A stretch of DNA of 64,000 nucleotides from Neckera pumila (lineage: Eukaryota; Streptophyta; Bryopsida; Hypnales; Neckeraceae), in NCBI GenBank assembly GCA_963969595.1, contig OZ018413.1:7624211-7688210 (forward strand). Reading direction: 5' to 3'. This document shows positions 43,598 to 56,857 of this stretch, in pieces. A program made the position numbers and the translations under genes. The notes beneath the pieces were generated by a model. It was given only the letters and a program-made list of their open reading frames with translations, was not told where the DNA came from and did no database searches. Position 1 is the stretch's first letter. Every line of letters begins with the position of its first letter.

Positions 43598-44669
43598 ACA
43601 AAAATGCCCTTCGAGAATTTGTTTTTTTTGCCTTTTTTCTAATACACAACAAATGTAGCTCTCACAGGGAAATATGAGACAAGGAATTTTGTGCATTTTT
43701 CAGGGGAAAATTTGTGCATTTTCAATGATGTTCCCACCTCCAAATCTATTGAATTTGTGAAATTTAATATTTCAGAATGTAGATTTATGCCTACAAAATC
43801 TAAACTTAATGTAGATTTTGGCTTGCATAATCAATACAATTTATAGATTTTGAAAGTTGAAATCTGACAAAAATGTAGATATTGAATTTCTAATCATATT
43901 GATTTGTACATTTCAAAATTTCAAAATTTGTACATTTCAGATTTGCACGTTTCAAAATTTCTTAGATTTCTAAACTATACAAATTCTAAAAAAGTTAGAT
44001 TATTGTGAAATCAATGGAATTCATTGCTTTGCAGATTACATGACAACTTACAAGTGATATGTGTCCAACCTCACCGTACCCTTGACAATTGATATGGAAC
44101 AATTGCATGTTCTAAAATTTACCAAATACTATGTGGAAACAATATTGAAATGTAAAATGTTTACGAAGTCTACCAATTTTAATTGTACACGGGGAATTTA
44201 TAGAGAATTTATAAAATATTTGCAAAGAAAATCCATGATTTTTTCTTGTATAGTAATTCTTTGAAGATCCCTCCATGGTGACATTAGAACACATGGAAAC
44301 ATGAAAATTAGGAGAAACTTGTAGGAAAAAACTGCAAAATCTCCAAATCAGTCAAAAGGAATTTCAAGAAAGTTCGTTGTGAGGGCTTCCCATAGATTAG
44401 TCATGAATGTATTTGTGAATGTTAAGTTTTTTTGTGTTTGTTTTTAGTCTTGTCTTTTGAGTTTTGAACCTTTGTGAATGTGTAGGATTCTATACCATAG
44501 CTAATTGTGCGTGCTACAACTTATACTCCTTGTTCTGTTTTATGTTCGCAAGTTCTGTATTGCAGCTTTCACATTTTGTTAAGTCCATGTTTATTGCTTT
44601 TACTTTCAATGGTATCCATCTTGCTATTGGTTATGGTATTTTGAATGGCTCTTTGGATTGGTATTAGAA
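43598..44669. other. No recognisable gene
   Basis: AT-rich DNA with 'atttcaaaatttc' type iterations (about 43910-43960). A 67-codon frame at 44464-44667 is hydrophobic and without motif. Confidence 0.35.
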
Positions 44670-44726
44670 CAAATTTCAGGCCTCCGGAGGGCTGCTCCAC
44701 AGCCCTCCGAGGTACCTTGAAATTTG
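44670..44726. repeat. 57-bp hairpin; degenerate copy at 45391-45426
   Basis: CAAATTTCAGG...CGGAGGGCTG pairs with CAGCCCTCCG...CTTGAAATTTG. The inner words recur as 'cctccaaagagcaactccacagcccttc' at 45391, where pairing is partly lost. Confidence 0.7.
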
Positions 44727-45691
44727 CTTTTATTTTGTTCAAAAAATTGTTTTCCCCCTATTTCCGCCATGCTAAAATTGCTGCAATAGTGGTGCAGGAA
44801 TCTAGAAATCCAAATTTATAATTTAAAAAAAAATTTAAATATATATATATAATCTTAAAAAATTCTTTAAAAAAATTTAAAAAAAATTTAAATATTTTTT
44901 TGCGGAACTTGATTGCTCTGGCGAGGTTAGGGAGACTAATTTTTGGGACCCTATTTTTTTTATAGATTGTAGAACTACATCTGGAATACTGAAAAGAATA
45001 CAATGGCAATGCAAACCCAAATATGTGAGCAACAAGCATTCTATACTATTCAGACTACCATTGGGTATAAGAAGCAATACATTAGAGAAATTTTCAACCC
45101 TAAAGACTAAAGAGGGCCATTTGAAGTTGACATGCCATGCTATTGTTTGCAAGGCTTGTCAACTTTGAAATTGCTCTTGGTAAGTAGTCAGAGTCTTACA
45201 AAAGAAATAGGATGCTGCAAAATACACGTCGATAGCTTTTTATCTAAAAGTAGGGAAGAAAACAATTCTCTAAAACAAGTAAATACTCCCCAATCAAATA
45301 CCCATTTTTGTTGGGGATATGTAAGCATATCATGGAGTGTGAACCAACCGAGGGACTAGAAAGCATCATGCCATTAGAGAAAAGTTGGAGCCTCCAAAGA
45401 GCAACTCCACAGCCCTTCAAGGACCCCGTAAATAGTGTGTTTTTTTGTTTAACTAATTATTTTTTTGCTATTCCCGATCACCCTTTATTGCAATGTCAGT
45501 CACTGTGAATTTTTCAAAAAATGTTAGTTCAAAAATCAAGGCAGCACAAGGCAACAAAGCACAATATAAGGCTCTAGAACACACAATTTTCAATTGGAAA
45601 GTTTAACCAATGAAGTGACTTTTGTGCCACATACTTAATTTTGTGTCACAATCAAATTTATGCCACTTAGCCAATTGTATATAATTGAAGG
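44727..45691. other. No recognisable gene
   Basis: Very AT-rich at 44820-44900 (t/a runs), otherwise featureless. Frames of up to 93 codons here are low-complexity. Confidence 0.4.
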
Positions 45692-46190
45692 TGAGAAGAA
45701 AAACTCTTTATACAAGTACAATAGTGGTAGGTAAAATAATCCATGTGGGATATGTGAATTGGGATTAAAAAGAGCTCTACTACTCATGGTTAAGTGAAAA
45801 TGCAAAAATTGTGTTAAAAATCATATTTTAGACCTCATTTAGGCATATTAAAAAAAAAAACTTCAAAAACTTCAAAAACTTCAAACTACTATAAGTTGGG
45901 AAATCAAGCTGAGTTTTATCTCCAAAAATCTATTTGAGATTTAAAACTCCACCTACAAGTTATGGACAAATTTCAAAGAGGGTGTTTGAAAATGTAAGAA
46001 AAAATGTCCCTTCCACCCCCTCTTCGAAATTTGTCCATAACTCCAAGATGGGCCCACAAAATTTGAAATGGATTTTTGGAGATAAAAGTTAGTATGGTTT
46101 TTTCAAAAAGGATACTATACTATGTCCAAATGAGTCTAAAATTCAACTTTGAGCACAATTCATGCTTTTTCACTTAACTAGGAGTGACTT
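45692..46190. mobile_element. Foldback-type inverted-repeat element, copy 1
   Basis: From 'actcatggttaagtgaaaatgc' inward through 'ttagacctcatttaggca', 'ctccaaaaatctatttgagat' and 'ttatggacaaatttc', the sequence is mirrored by its reverse complement down to 'cacttaactaggagtgac' at 46188. Arms of about 190 bp flank a short centre. The outermost 5' sequence matches copy 2 at 52226, but the 3' outer part is missing, so this copy is truncated. Confidence 0.78.
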
Positions 46191-46606
46191 CATTTTGTGA
46201 ACAAAATCAAAGAGTGATGAAATAAAAATTATATTATTCAAGTATTTGAAATTTATGTGTTTCTAAATTCATTTAACAAAGACTAATCATTAAAGACATA
46301 AGAAGCTTGATATGAATAGTTTCAATCATCTATTTAAACATTTAAACAAAGTAAAAATGTCAAAAAGGTTGTATAATATTATATACTATTAATGGCACAT
46401 ACCAATTTGGTGAGCATTGACTTTTGGCATTTGGGGAATAAATTTCATATAATTTGCAATAAGTTTAGGAATAATAAATGAATTTTTAGAACTAATTAAA
46501 TTTAAAAAAATTCAAAATTTAGGCAAAAATGAGTCCTAAAATTACCTAAAATGGAATATTTTGGAAGGGAAAAACAAAAGACAATGGTATTAAGTTCTAC
46601 AAACAT
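46191..46606. other. No recognisable feature
   Basis: AT-rich sequence between two inverted-repeat elements. Confidence 0.4.
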
Positions 46607-46853
46607 CATTAGAAGAAATTTGAGGCCAAAAAAGACTACAAGTTTCCAATCTGGAAACTCTACTACATGCATAGTCTGACGTGGTTCAGAGAATGTCACG
46701 TCAGATTTTGGAACAAAAAAAAAATAACTTTGGATTTCTTTTTTTGAATTTTTTTGAAAAAAATTCTGATAGCATTAATGCTGGTTTAGAACAAGGGAAC
46801 ATGCAAGGGGAACAAGCAAACGGCCCTCTTTTGCCCTCAAATCTCCCCTAATG
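46607..46853. mobile_element. MITE family A, copy 3
   Basis: CATTAGAAGAAATTTGAGGCC at the left pairs with the reverse complement of the right end, CATTAGGGGAGATTTGAGGG. The centre holds 'gacgtggttcagagaatgtcacgtc' and a T/A-rich block. 247 bp. Confidence 0.8.
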
Positions 46854-49744
46854 GTTCCAATCCCTCTTTTAAAATTCCCAACCACTAAGATTGTACCATA
46901 TTCAACACTTTTCAATTTTGTCCACAAAAAATGAGGCCGTTCATAGTTACATTTCAAATATACCCCCCCTTTATTTCACTATTGTTTCAACATTTGGCAC
47001 ATTAGTGCACTTTTTCAAAATTATGAAAACGACTAAAAGTTGGTCAATTGTTATTTGAAACAATGATTGAATATTTTGGGATGTTTATCTAATGGTTCAA
47101 TATATAAAAAGAATTAAATTGTTTCAATAGTGTGTCATAGTCACACCATTAAATTTGAAATTAATTGGTATTAGCACACCATTTATCTATCATTGAAACT
47201 ATGTTTAAAAACACCATCATTTAGCCATATTGAAACAACCATGAAAGAAAATTTAAACAACAATATTTAGCCATTGATAAGACAACAAATAGACAAAATA
47301 TAAATGACAACATTTAGCCATTGTTAAAACAACAATAAGACATTTTTTAAGCAAAAAAATTTTAAAATCATTTATACAATAATGAAACATTGTTAAAAAA
47401 TAACATCTTACTTGTCCATATCATGTTTTGATTGGTTGTCCTTTAGCTTTCATTTGTAAAGCAACATTACTATACCAAAGATACCCATGGTAGCAATATG
47501 TAGCCCTAATATAAAGTGGCCAATTACCAAATTGATCTCTAGGGCCTATAGAAATACCAAGTGCCTTGCATATTCTCAACATTTGAAAAGAAATTCAAAA
47601 AACTACCAAAGTGAGATTGTATTAGATCATATCTCAAATCCAATACAAACTACTAAAATAAAAATTAAAAATCTACATTGAAAGTTTGATCTCTAGAAAG
47701 GTATAAAAGGTCACTTAATTCATGTGAATGCAAGTGGTTATCACGTTCATACTCTTGAAGTAGTCTCAACATTTGTTCTGCTATTTCAGGTTGGTGGTTT
47801 AATAATTCTTGGATTACTTTTGGTATCCTAGTGATGTCATAGTCAATTTCTCATTGAATATCCTCAACTAAAACCAAAAGTGTTTGATCTTACACCAAAG
47901 GTCTCAACCAAGAGTAATGCAAGTTTGCAAATGAATTTGATAATACATTAACACTTGATGCAACAACTTGCAAATTCCAAGAGAATTTTAACTACATTTT
48001 AAGAAAAGAATTCAAGAAAATAAATTTTTTAGTATACATAATTATCCAAGAGAAAATTAAAAAAGTGTTCACAAAACTTTGCCTTCAATATTGTCAACAA
48101 AACTTACCTTGTCCAAAGCAATCACTTTATCAACATGCACTCAACTCGTATCTTCCATTTCTTGTTTAATTCTTTAAAGTATATCAATGCGTTGATTATG
48201 CTTCACAATTCGGGCATTGACATCTTTTTTGTTGCTTTTCCTATAGGCAAACTTTATGTGCACTATATGAAAATGTTCCCTCATGTTTGTTGAATATTCC
48301 TAAGGTAGGCTTGAACGTTTGATACAATAGGTGAAGTGGCCCATCATTATTGTATTGAAATTTGACCTTTGAATTTCATCCAAACTTTCTTTCATAGAAG
48401 CCACTATTTTGGATGTTTATATGAAAAAAAGATACTACGTATCAAATAGAATCAATTTTAAACAAAAAGGCTTAAACAACATGAAATCGAATGCAATAAA
48501 ATAAAATTTCATAATTATTAAAAGTACCAAAACAAATTTCATACCTTCTCATAAGAAGTTCCATTTCTTGTAAGGTACCCTCTTTGTGATAAGAGCTCTA
48601 ATATGCTTTGACATCCCACTGACCAAAAAATTTTAATTTTGTGTACAATACCATCCTCACACAAATCTAGTAAATAAAAAATAAGTACTTGCATCACTGC
48701 CTAACATTTGAACCTAACATAATTAGCTTAAGAGAAGAAATAGCCTCCTTTTGCATTCTTGGATATTCAAAAGTTTGGATATTGACAAGTTTCTTTTATC
48801 ACCATTAATATATTATGTATTGCTTGCAATACATGAAGGCTAAGGCATAAGATATCCATTAGCATTTTAAAATTTCCAAGGTTGCTTTGATAAAGAACTT
48901 CAACATGGATTGAAAGGTACGGATTGCAAAGGAATATCATTCCCCCATTAAATCCCCCAAAAGTACTATGTCACAAAATTTGAGAGCAATTTAGGTGTAA
49001 AAAGTTAAACCTTGACAACATCCTTGAATTAACATTGAAGCATTTTAACTTGAGACCATTAATGAATTTAAATAGATCAAGCACTTACAAACAAACAATG
49101 AAGTGACCGCTTTTTTTCAAGCTTGGGAAATCAAGCTGAGTTTTATCACACTGTTCTAACATATTCCATAGATCCTCTAGTCTCTTTTTAATAGCTCTGT
49201 TTGTCACGATGCAACAGCCTTTTGCTGACCTCAATTTTTTTCTAATGCCACTTCCAGAATTGACCATGGTCTTTAATGGATTAATTCATTGAGATTAAGT
49301 TGGTCTTCAGATATCTTCACATATGTATCTCTACCTTCACAACTTTCAACTACCATGCTTGAGGCACAAGAAAAGTTCAATTTGAAATATTTGGAACGAA
49401 TGTCCGGCCTTTTGTGTCCAATTTGCATTTTTTTTCATGCATCCTAGTGTAGCCATTCTACCATCACTAGACATGGACTAGAACATCATTTTTCAAGGAT
49501 TCCTTTTGGATTCCTCATTAGACCTCCATCCTCATGCAAATTGTGTCCAAAAATTCCATTTATTGTGTATCCTAAAATGTGTATCCTATTTTATTATCAC
49601 GAAATTGAAGTTTGCAACTTTTGTAATGAGTTTGCAAAACTTATTTGAAATGGATCTCAAAAGACTATGAATTTAAAGCAGTGTACAAATCCAAAAGAAA
49701 AACAATCCAAACTAGTATATGACATTTTCAATCACTACTTGAAT
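46854..49744. other. No recognisable gene
   Basis: Nearly 2.9 kb of AT-rich DNA. Some loose internal repetition ('aacaacatttagccattg' near 47230, 47250 and 47300) occurs. The frame on the minus strand at 49085-49267 (KKLRSAKGCCIVTNRAIKKRL) is short and unassigned. Confidence 0.4.
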
Positions 49745-50120
49745 GAGTAACTATTTAGCCTTGTCGACCTGTTGTACTACTGCTAGCGGCTGCTCCCACC
49801 CTTGGCACTTCACAAAAGGCTTGCACAAATTTACAGCACTTTCGCAATGGTTTACTATAGTCCAAAGAGTTGAAGGCCGTGCATAGTACTCCGGCAACTC
49901 CATAACCGTTATCCGAGAGAACGGATATGGCGTTGCCGCAAGTTGTCAAAACAATTGACAATGGGTTGGAAACTGCTTGTTGCCAAAGTGCTAGCGCCTG
50001 CTTCCACCCTTGGCACTTCATGAAGTATTTGACGGGAGAGGCGACGAGACAGCACTGGAAGACGTTGATGGCTCTGAATTCCCCAGAAACTAAGACATAG
50101 ATAACCTTGCATATGACGAC
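49745..50120 (-). other. Coding-like, partly duplicated segment of unknown origin
   Basis: More GC-rich than its surroundings. In the minus frames, KCQGWKQALALWQQA, TCGNAISVLSDNGYGVAGVL and EVPRVGAAAS / EVPRVEAGAS appear. 'ccacccttggcacttca' at 49796 recurs at 50004, so the segment is a diverged tandem duplication. Words such as WKQALALW and NAISVLSDNG recall helical-repeat (PPR-type) proteins, but the evidence is thin and the frame is broken. Confidence 0.25.
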
Positions 50121-50809
50121 TGAACTTCAGGCAACTCTAGCAACGCCATATCCATTCTCTTGGAGGCAGACTGAAATTCAAGCTCTTTAGCACCATTTTG
50201 TAGGTGTTAACACTCAGATGTGATTCCAAAGTTGACAGGCATTCAACATTTCTACTAAACATGGGTTTTGACTCCTGCACGCGTACAAACCTTAGCAGGG
50301 CTAAGTGAAACGCATTCTAAGTTGTAAGAGAACAAAAGTTTTGAACCTCCGCAAACATGAGGCATGATAGATTGCACTACAAGAGGAAGAAGAAGTTTTG
50401 GTTCCAACACAGCATCAATTGTATTGCGACGTTTTTGTAGCGGTTCTGAACCAGCTTAGCACTGACCTCACGATCTATTCCCAAACTTGTTGCAAAGTCT
50501 TGGGCACGGAATCAATGCATATCTATGCCTAAACGTTACTGTTGTATGAACTAATCTGAACTCAGTGCTAGTTTAAAGAGAAAGACGCTACTATGGAAAA
50601 TTTTGAACGTTAAAATGGCAGTATTTCATTTGCCAAATTTTTCCATTCATTTTCTTCTCTAGCTCTAGAGATTTAAGACCCCACGGTCTACACTTAAAAT
50701 TGGCAAGTTTGTGGAATACCGCCAATTAAAAGAAATTTTCGTTTTATTAAAATTCAACTTTAGCTACATGCTTGAGCGATGTATTTCAGTAAACATGCTT
50801 TGACCGCAC
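50121..50809. other. No recognisable gene
   Basis: Moderately AT-rich with no frame or repeat that I can support. The inner text 'ggcagtatttcatttgccaa' partly mirrors 'ttggcaagtttgtggaataccgcc' (about 50617-50724), a weak inverted repeat. Confidence 0.35.
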
Positions 50810-50990
50810 ATAACTCTTAGAAATAAATTTTTCTAGGTCTGAAATTTTCACACATTTTTTTTTTAATGTTTACAAATTATCTGTATTTTATTTTATTTTT
50901 AAGAAAATTATTCCAAAAGTCACACTACTCCAATACTAAGGCCATTTTGAGCCAAAATTGTTAAGTGTTTCTTGCAACTACCGGATAGTT
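50810..50990. repeat. Partial copy of the 11530/14470 dispersed repeat
   Basis: Shares the terminal third of that family, ending in 'aagtgtttcttgcaactacc'. Confidence 0.4.
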
Positions 50991-51890
50991 TAATTAAAAA
51001 ATAAAGTAAGGTATATACATGTTAACACTTGCATTTGGACCTAATAATGTAAGGGAAAAAATCTACTAGTCTAAAGGTACACTTAAATCCATTATTGGCA
51101 TTCTCACAACGTAAAATCCAATAAAAATATGTCATTAGGTTCCCAAACCTCAACTTGTCTAAATAAGCATATGATCATTTTTTGTTGGGTCTTGCTAGCT
51201 AGCAATAGAAGAAGAATTTAGATTCTTTCATATGAAGTCTTATATTTTTTGGACATTGTATGAATAAACTATGAGTTTCCAAATCAAATTGATTGCATAT
51301 TTATATGAACGAGTCCTAGGCTCTCAAGTTGAGCAAGTGGAGGTCTATATAAATATACATTTTAGATGAACATGGAAAGTTTTGTTTAAATGGCATATGA
51401 AATCTGCCATTTTTCCATTCCATCTTTTCTTTAATCCTAAAGTTTAGGACTAATATACATTTCAAACAGCACAGTTTGAACTGAAAAACGCTGGTTTGTG
51501 AATTACTATCATTTTGACAAACTATCGATTGAATCTAAATGGGTGGATTTTCTAAATATTGACGATTTTAGGTGTACTACTCTGGGGCTGCTTGAACTTA
51601 ACATTCAGTAGCAATCAAACAGATTGCCTTCCTGCAGACGGAATGATGTGGACTAATTCACATTATTTCATTCAAAGGATAAAATGGTGTAGAATAATCC
51701 ACACCCAACATCACCTACGGGGACGCTTGTTAATATTTATCAGTACTCAGCTCCATGCTTGCATCGCGATTGAATACTACAGTTAGTGGCAAATTAAATA
51801 CTTTCAATTAAAATAATATATAAAATTGCAACTTTAATGAAAATAGAAAATAATCAATTCATTGGGGTCAATAATTCCAATGTTTAAATT
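50991..51890. other. No recognisable gene
   Basis: AT-rich DNA. A 75-codon frame at 51559-51786 has no motif. Confidence 0.4.
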
Positions 51891-51891
51891 C

Positions 51892-52171
51892 CATTAGATG
51901 AAATTGGAGGACATTGGAGGGCCGTTTTAAGCCCGTTCCCATATCTGGCTAGGTTTTGTGAACAGCCAATTTGGGTTGTCAGAATTTTTTTTCCCAAATA
52001 TCATTCTAAGCACAAACAAACAAAATAAATAAATAAATAAAATAAATAAAAATCCGAAAAAATGAGGTGGCACGATTTCGGCCACTTCAGCCAACAGTTA
52101 TCTAACGTTCCCGCAGTTTGGGAACACAAGATAACTCGCAATCTCTTAGAGACCTTAAATATCATCTATGG
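51892..52171. mobile_element. MITE family A, copy 4
   Basis: CATTAGATGAAATT at the left and, in reverse complement, CATAGATGATATTT at the right. The centre has an (aaat)n run, 'gaggtggcacgatttcgg' and paired 'gttccc' words. The most diverged copy. Confidence 0.7.
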
Positions 52172-52225
52172 CATTACTTTGATATGTAAACCATTCATGT
52201 TTTGTGATTTGAATTTAGAACACAA

Positions 52226-52800
52226 CTCTTTATATGTTTATGGGGTAGTAGGAGGTTGAACAACCCATGTAGGATATGTAATTTAGAGTTATTAGTTTCT
52301 CAATCACTCATAGTTAAGTCTAAAATAGAAATTGTGTTAAAACTATAATTTTAGGCCTCATTTAGGCATTGTAGGATGGCATTTTGCAAAAATCTTTGAA
52401 CTAAACAATTTGGAAAATCAAATTAGTTTTATTTCCAAAAATCCATTTGAGATTTCAATTTTCTACTCAAAAGTTATGGACAAATTTCATAGAGAGGTTG
52501 GAAAAGATTTTTTTGGACATTTTCAGACATCCTCTATGAAATTTGTCCATAATTTTTGAGTGAAAAATTGATATATCAAATGGATTTTTGGAAATGAAAC
52601 TTAACTGGATTTTCAACTTTTTTTAGTTCAAAGTTTTTTGCAAAATGTCATTCTACTATGCCTAAATGAGGTCTAAAATTCTAGTTTTAACACAATTCTA
52701 CTTTAGACTTAACTATAAATGGTTGAGAAACTATAAATTCTAAATTACATATCTCACATTGGTTGCTCTACCTCCTACCATCCCATATGTACATAAAGAG
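52226..52800. mobile_element. Foldback-type inverted-repeat element, copy 2 (complete)
   Basis: 575 bp with arms of about 260 bp. The outer ends CTCTTTATATG and, in reverse complement, CTCTTTATGTACATATGGG are followed on both sides by 'gtaggaggt', 'gatatgtaattta', 'gttaagt', 'aaattgtgttaaaac', 'aggcctcatttaggca' and 'caaaaatccatttgata'. The central loop is about 40 bp. It is related to copy 1 at 45692. Confidence 0.85.
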
Positions 52801-53000
52801 CTTCTCTTCTCTATAGAAAACTCAAAATAAGTTATTGATTGCAAATGCTTAGATTACATTGGTATAATACTCAATGGATTCTTTGGGTTTTGGTAAACCA
52901 TCACTCCTTGTAAATATTTGTTGATTTTTGTCCAAAAATTAGCCAAAAAAATGGAGCTCATTATAAATGTCTTGCCACTGTCTTAGTCTGGAAGCTTACA

Positions 53001-53920
53001 TTAACTCCTAAAAGCCAATTGTCCTTTTGGGGGACAAATGGGATTTTAGGCAAGTACCGTACAATTTTTGTTGTGATTTTTTGAAATTTTTTCAGAGATA
53101 AAAAAATTGCGAAGCTTCATGGGAATATAAGTTTTTTTCAATCGGTGCCTAGAAAAAAAAGTTATGCCCAAATTAGCTTAAAAAATTAGCTTAAAATAGC
53201 CTTTGGAGGGCAGCAAAAAAATTTTGCAATTCTTTTTTTTTTTCTTATAGACTATATTATTGTCTATTTGGAAAGATTTGATTCATTTCATTTGGATTTT
53301 TTATGAGAAAGTTATAGACAATCTTGTTTTTCAGGCACTTAGAGCATCTTTCTGAAAAAAATAACTTGTAGGATTCATTTTTGAATGCATTTTTTACAGT
53401 TTTTCAAGAGAAGAAGTTCCACAAGGTTTAGTTTTATTGCTAGAACAATCTCACCATTGGGATTAGTGTTTTTTATTTCTATATAAAAGATATTAATAAT
53501 TTCAATTTTCCTCCTATCTTGTACCTACTTCTACTTAACAATTTTTTTAATGATAAAAATTAAGTTTTATTGGATTTTGTTTTTTTCCTAGATTCTCAAC
53601 TCAATTCTCCACTTTAAAGATTTAAAGCTCAAAACTCTATAGTGCAATACATTTAAATTCAAAATGTTCAAAGTCATAAAATCTAGTATTGCAATGTGTT
53701 GAAAAACTTATTTTTCTCACTTTAAACGCAAATACCTTGCAATCAATGCAGTCAAAAAATTTGAAATTTTTTCCACACATTGTGATACTAGTTAGGTGTA
53801 AGATCCTACGGTTAGATGTGCAAAAAAAATATCATTTTAATTTTTTTTACACTTTACTATAAAAATGGTAGTTTTGGCTATTTTTTAGCTGAAAAAAGGC
53901 CTTGGACCTTTAAGGGTTAA
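53001..53920. mobile_element. 0.9-kb non-coding element family F, copy 1
   Basis: Begins TTAACTCCTAAAAGCCAA and ends so that the reverse complement reads TTAACCCTTAAAGGTCCAA, which gives short terminal inverted repeats next to TTAA. The body is shared with copies at 56858 and 62056 (for example 'gatttgattcatttcatttgga', 'ttttccacacattgtgatactagttagg'). No coding frame. TTAA-flanked ends would fit several DNA transposon superfamilies. Confidence 0.72.
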
Positions 53921-53976
53921 TAATATGTGGATGAAGTTTTTGGATGAGGATTCCAGAGAGTAACATCAGGAAAGTA

Positions 53977-54132
53977 CCCCCCCATTGAAACAACATTGTT
54001 TCATAGGGCCCGCAGTCCAACAAAGAGATTTTACTGTTACAGTACTGTCGTCAGTAGTATAATAGTAAAGTTTCTTTATTAGACTACGGGCCCTATGAAA
54101 CAATATTGCAACAACACTAACACACTAGGGGG
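53977..54132. mobile_element. MITE H with 40-50 bp inverted arms
   Basis: GTTTCATAGGGCCCG.AGTC.AA.AAAG occurs on both arms around a centre of about 30 bp. The ends carry a CCCCC run on the left and GGGGG on the right (54128-54132). Only this copy was seen. Confidence 0.75.
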
Positions 54133-56857
54133 TTAGTTCCCGATGAAAAGGCAGTCTCACTGAATGCTACTGAATGTTATGAAGGAAGGTCTCATTCACA
54201 ATGAGAGCTCCAATTTTTGACATGGATTGGCAAACATTTGTATTTGAGAGGGTGAAAAGACGTCCGCTGATGCAATGCTGACATCCGTTCACGTCAGCAA
54301 TGGAGGATAATGGGCAGTCTCGGTTGACTCCTCAATCCTAGTTTCAGGGCTTTCCTCGAAAATCGAAACTATGACTTTTTGCGTGCCGTGCGGGTATCAA
54401 TCGAGTATTAACCTGGGTAGAATCATCGGGTATGGCAAGGTACATGGATATCCGACGGACATGTAGTATCACATTTTTTTAATCTCTGTATATTGACACC
54501 CACTTTGCTACACTAATAATGGTATTTAGTGTTGGCAACATTAATTATGAAGCACAACACTAAATGTCAACAATCCTACTAAATGTTACCAACATCAAAA
54601 GTCAACATAGACACTATTTGTCAATTACTGTAAATCTTTAGGATATAAATTTTTTACAAGATTACATTTAATGTTAAATATGATTTCATCAAATTGCAAT
54701 GAAAAAAATATAAACCTAAATATATGATTTGATGAGCTGACAAGGGGTGGTGAAAACAATTCTAAATGCAAAGATTTAGAGTGGGTATGGTAAGAATTTA
54801 GGTAATACTATTAGTAATATAACAATAAATATTATTATTAGTATATTTGCACAGTTCCGATTGTAAATTCATATATACACTATACTCCTTGAAGGGCTTG
54901 AAAGCCTTTTTTAGCCATATAGTATATTATTAATTTGGTGGTATTTGATCAGAAAACATTAACCAAATACTTTTGAATACAAAGTAAATTAATGAATGAT
55001 TATCATAGTACATTAATAACAATGTATCACAATTCAAATATTAAACCACAATTGAAGAGATATATGGCTAAATATAGGTCGTATAGAGGGACCCCAAAGG
55101 CCTTTCAGAGGTAAAAGCAATGAATAAGAAAATTTGAGTTTGACTACATTTTGCTACTAGGATATTTTAATCTAATGTCAAATTATACTGGAAACTGAAA
55201 AAAGATTTAAATGCAACTTGATGTGTCAATTTTTAGTATTGTATGAATAAATTACAAATTTTTAAATTTTCTATAATTATAGAATAAATCATAGACTCTC
55301 ATATTTTGATATTCATACCATGTACTTCCTCTATTTCTCTAAAGACCTCCAAAAAACCTTCTCCATGAGGGATTAACTATATTTTTAGTCATTGTGTCAG
55401 TGATATATATATTCAAGAACCAATAACACATTCCTGGATGCATGCAAAATCTCCAATTTAGGCACTGTCATTCAGGCGCCCAAAATCCATATAGAAAGTA
55501 TCATATTTGAACATTGTTTGTGAATATTGCCAACGTGTCATCCTGATGATTTAAAAAATAGTGACAATAATGGGATTCTAGAAACATCTGCTCCCAATTT
55601 AAATGAATAGCCTACTTCATGAACAAATTTTTATAGCACCCAAATGGTCACTAAATCCATTGTCAACACAACTGTCTAAGGAAGCAACAAGTACAAAATA
55701 CCTCATATGAGCTAAGCCAAGCTTGCTAGGAGAGAAATGCTCCCTGATCGCTTGCCACTTGCCTCAATGAGGTCATTCAACACGGTCAACACTTATTCAA
55801 TGACTGAAATCAGAAAACATAGCTCTTTAGTGGGACACATATTGTGCCTGATTTGGAGGGTTTTACAGGGATAGAAGGATTATGTTTTTAGGCAAGGTTG
55901 CTTTTATATATTGTTGACCTTTTACAACTTCTTTAAAGAAATGGTCAATGGCAAATAATATTCAGAGAAGCGTAACTTAAATGTCTTTTCCATCTCAAAA
56001 GACAACTTTTTTAGATCAAAAAATGAAAGACGTTATAAAATTTTCTTCTATAATAGGCACTTTATAATGTTTTTGGAAATTTGGACTAGTTCTTGGTCTT
56101 TAATCTTTAAGGAAGAAGGATTCAAGTTTTGAACAACAAATCAATGCAAAGTTAACACACTCTGCATATCATATACATACAAAAACTAATTATTTTTTTC
56201 CATCCCTCCAAATGTTGAAGGAATCTTGTGTTAATTTTCTAACTTCTATAAGCAATAAATTTTCAAAACTTTTTCATTGCAAGCATCTAATGTATAGTTC
56301 AATGAAATTACCAAATTATGTTTAAATTCAAAAATTAACTATACCAATTCCAAAAGGCCCTTCAAAAATGTCTTCAAAAAACAAATAATATTGAAATCAT
56401 TAAAAACTCTTTGATTATAAATTTACATTTCATTACAAGTTTTTGTAAAAATCAATGCTATTCCATTCACAATCAATTTTAAAAGAATTTTTATTTTTTT
56501 GGTTTCACATCACATTCTTAAATTCTAGATGGTAAAATAGTAAATTTAATTGTATATATATGATCAATGAGTCATTGTTGATAATTTCTATTTCAAAGTC
56601 ATCATTACTTATCCTTATCAGCTACACTTTATAATATTTCTTCACATTTTTAGAAATCTCAAAAATCCCTTATCCTCAAGAGATTAATTGGTTTAAAAAA
56701 AACAGTACAAATTATTCTATTATCAAAGTTAGGTTGAAAATGCAACAAATATGTCAAGTGGAGAATATACCCTACCATCATACATACAACAAGCACATAG
56801 CACAACCATCTACAAATGAAAGAATATGTTGTAAACAATTACAAATATTATTCTTCG
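54133..56857. other. No recognisable gene
   Basis: About 2.7 kb. 54150-54480 is less AT-rich and unique. Near 54888-54935 and 55065-55120 'ctccttgaagggcttgaaagcc' and 'ggaccccaaaggcctttcag', with inner 'tagccatata' and 'tatatggcta', form a possible weak inverted-repeat element of about 230 bp. No frame worth calling. Confidence 0.35.

Noticed and set aside
54888..55120. Weak inverted-repeat element with 'tagccatata' inner words
   Set aside because: The pairing is short and interrupted; not enough to call an element.
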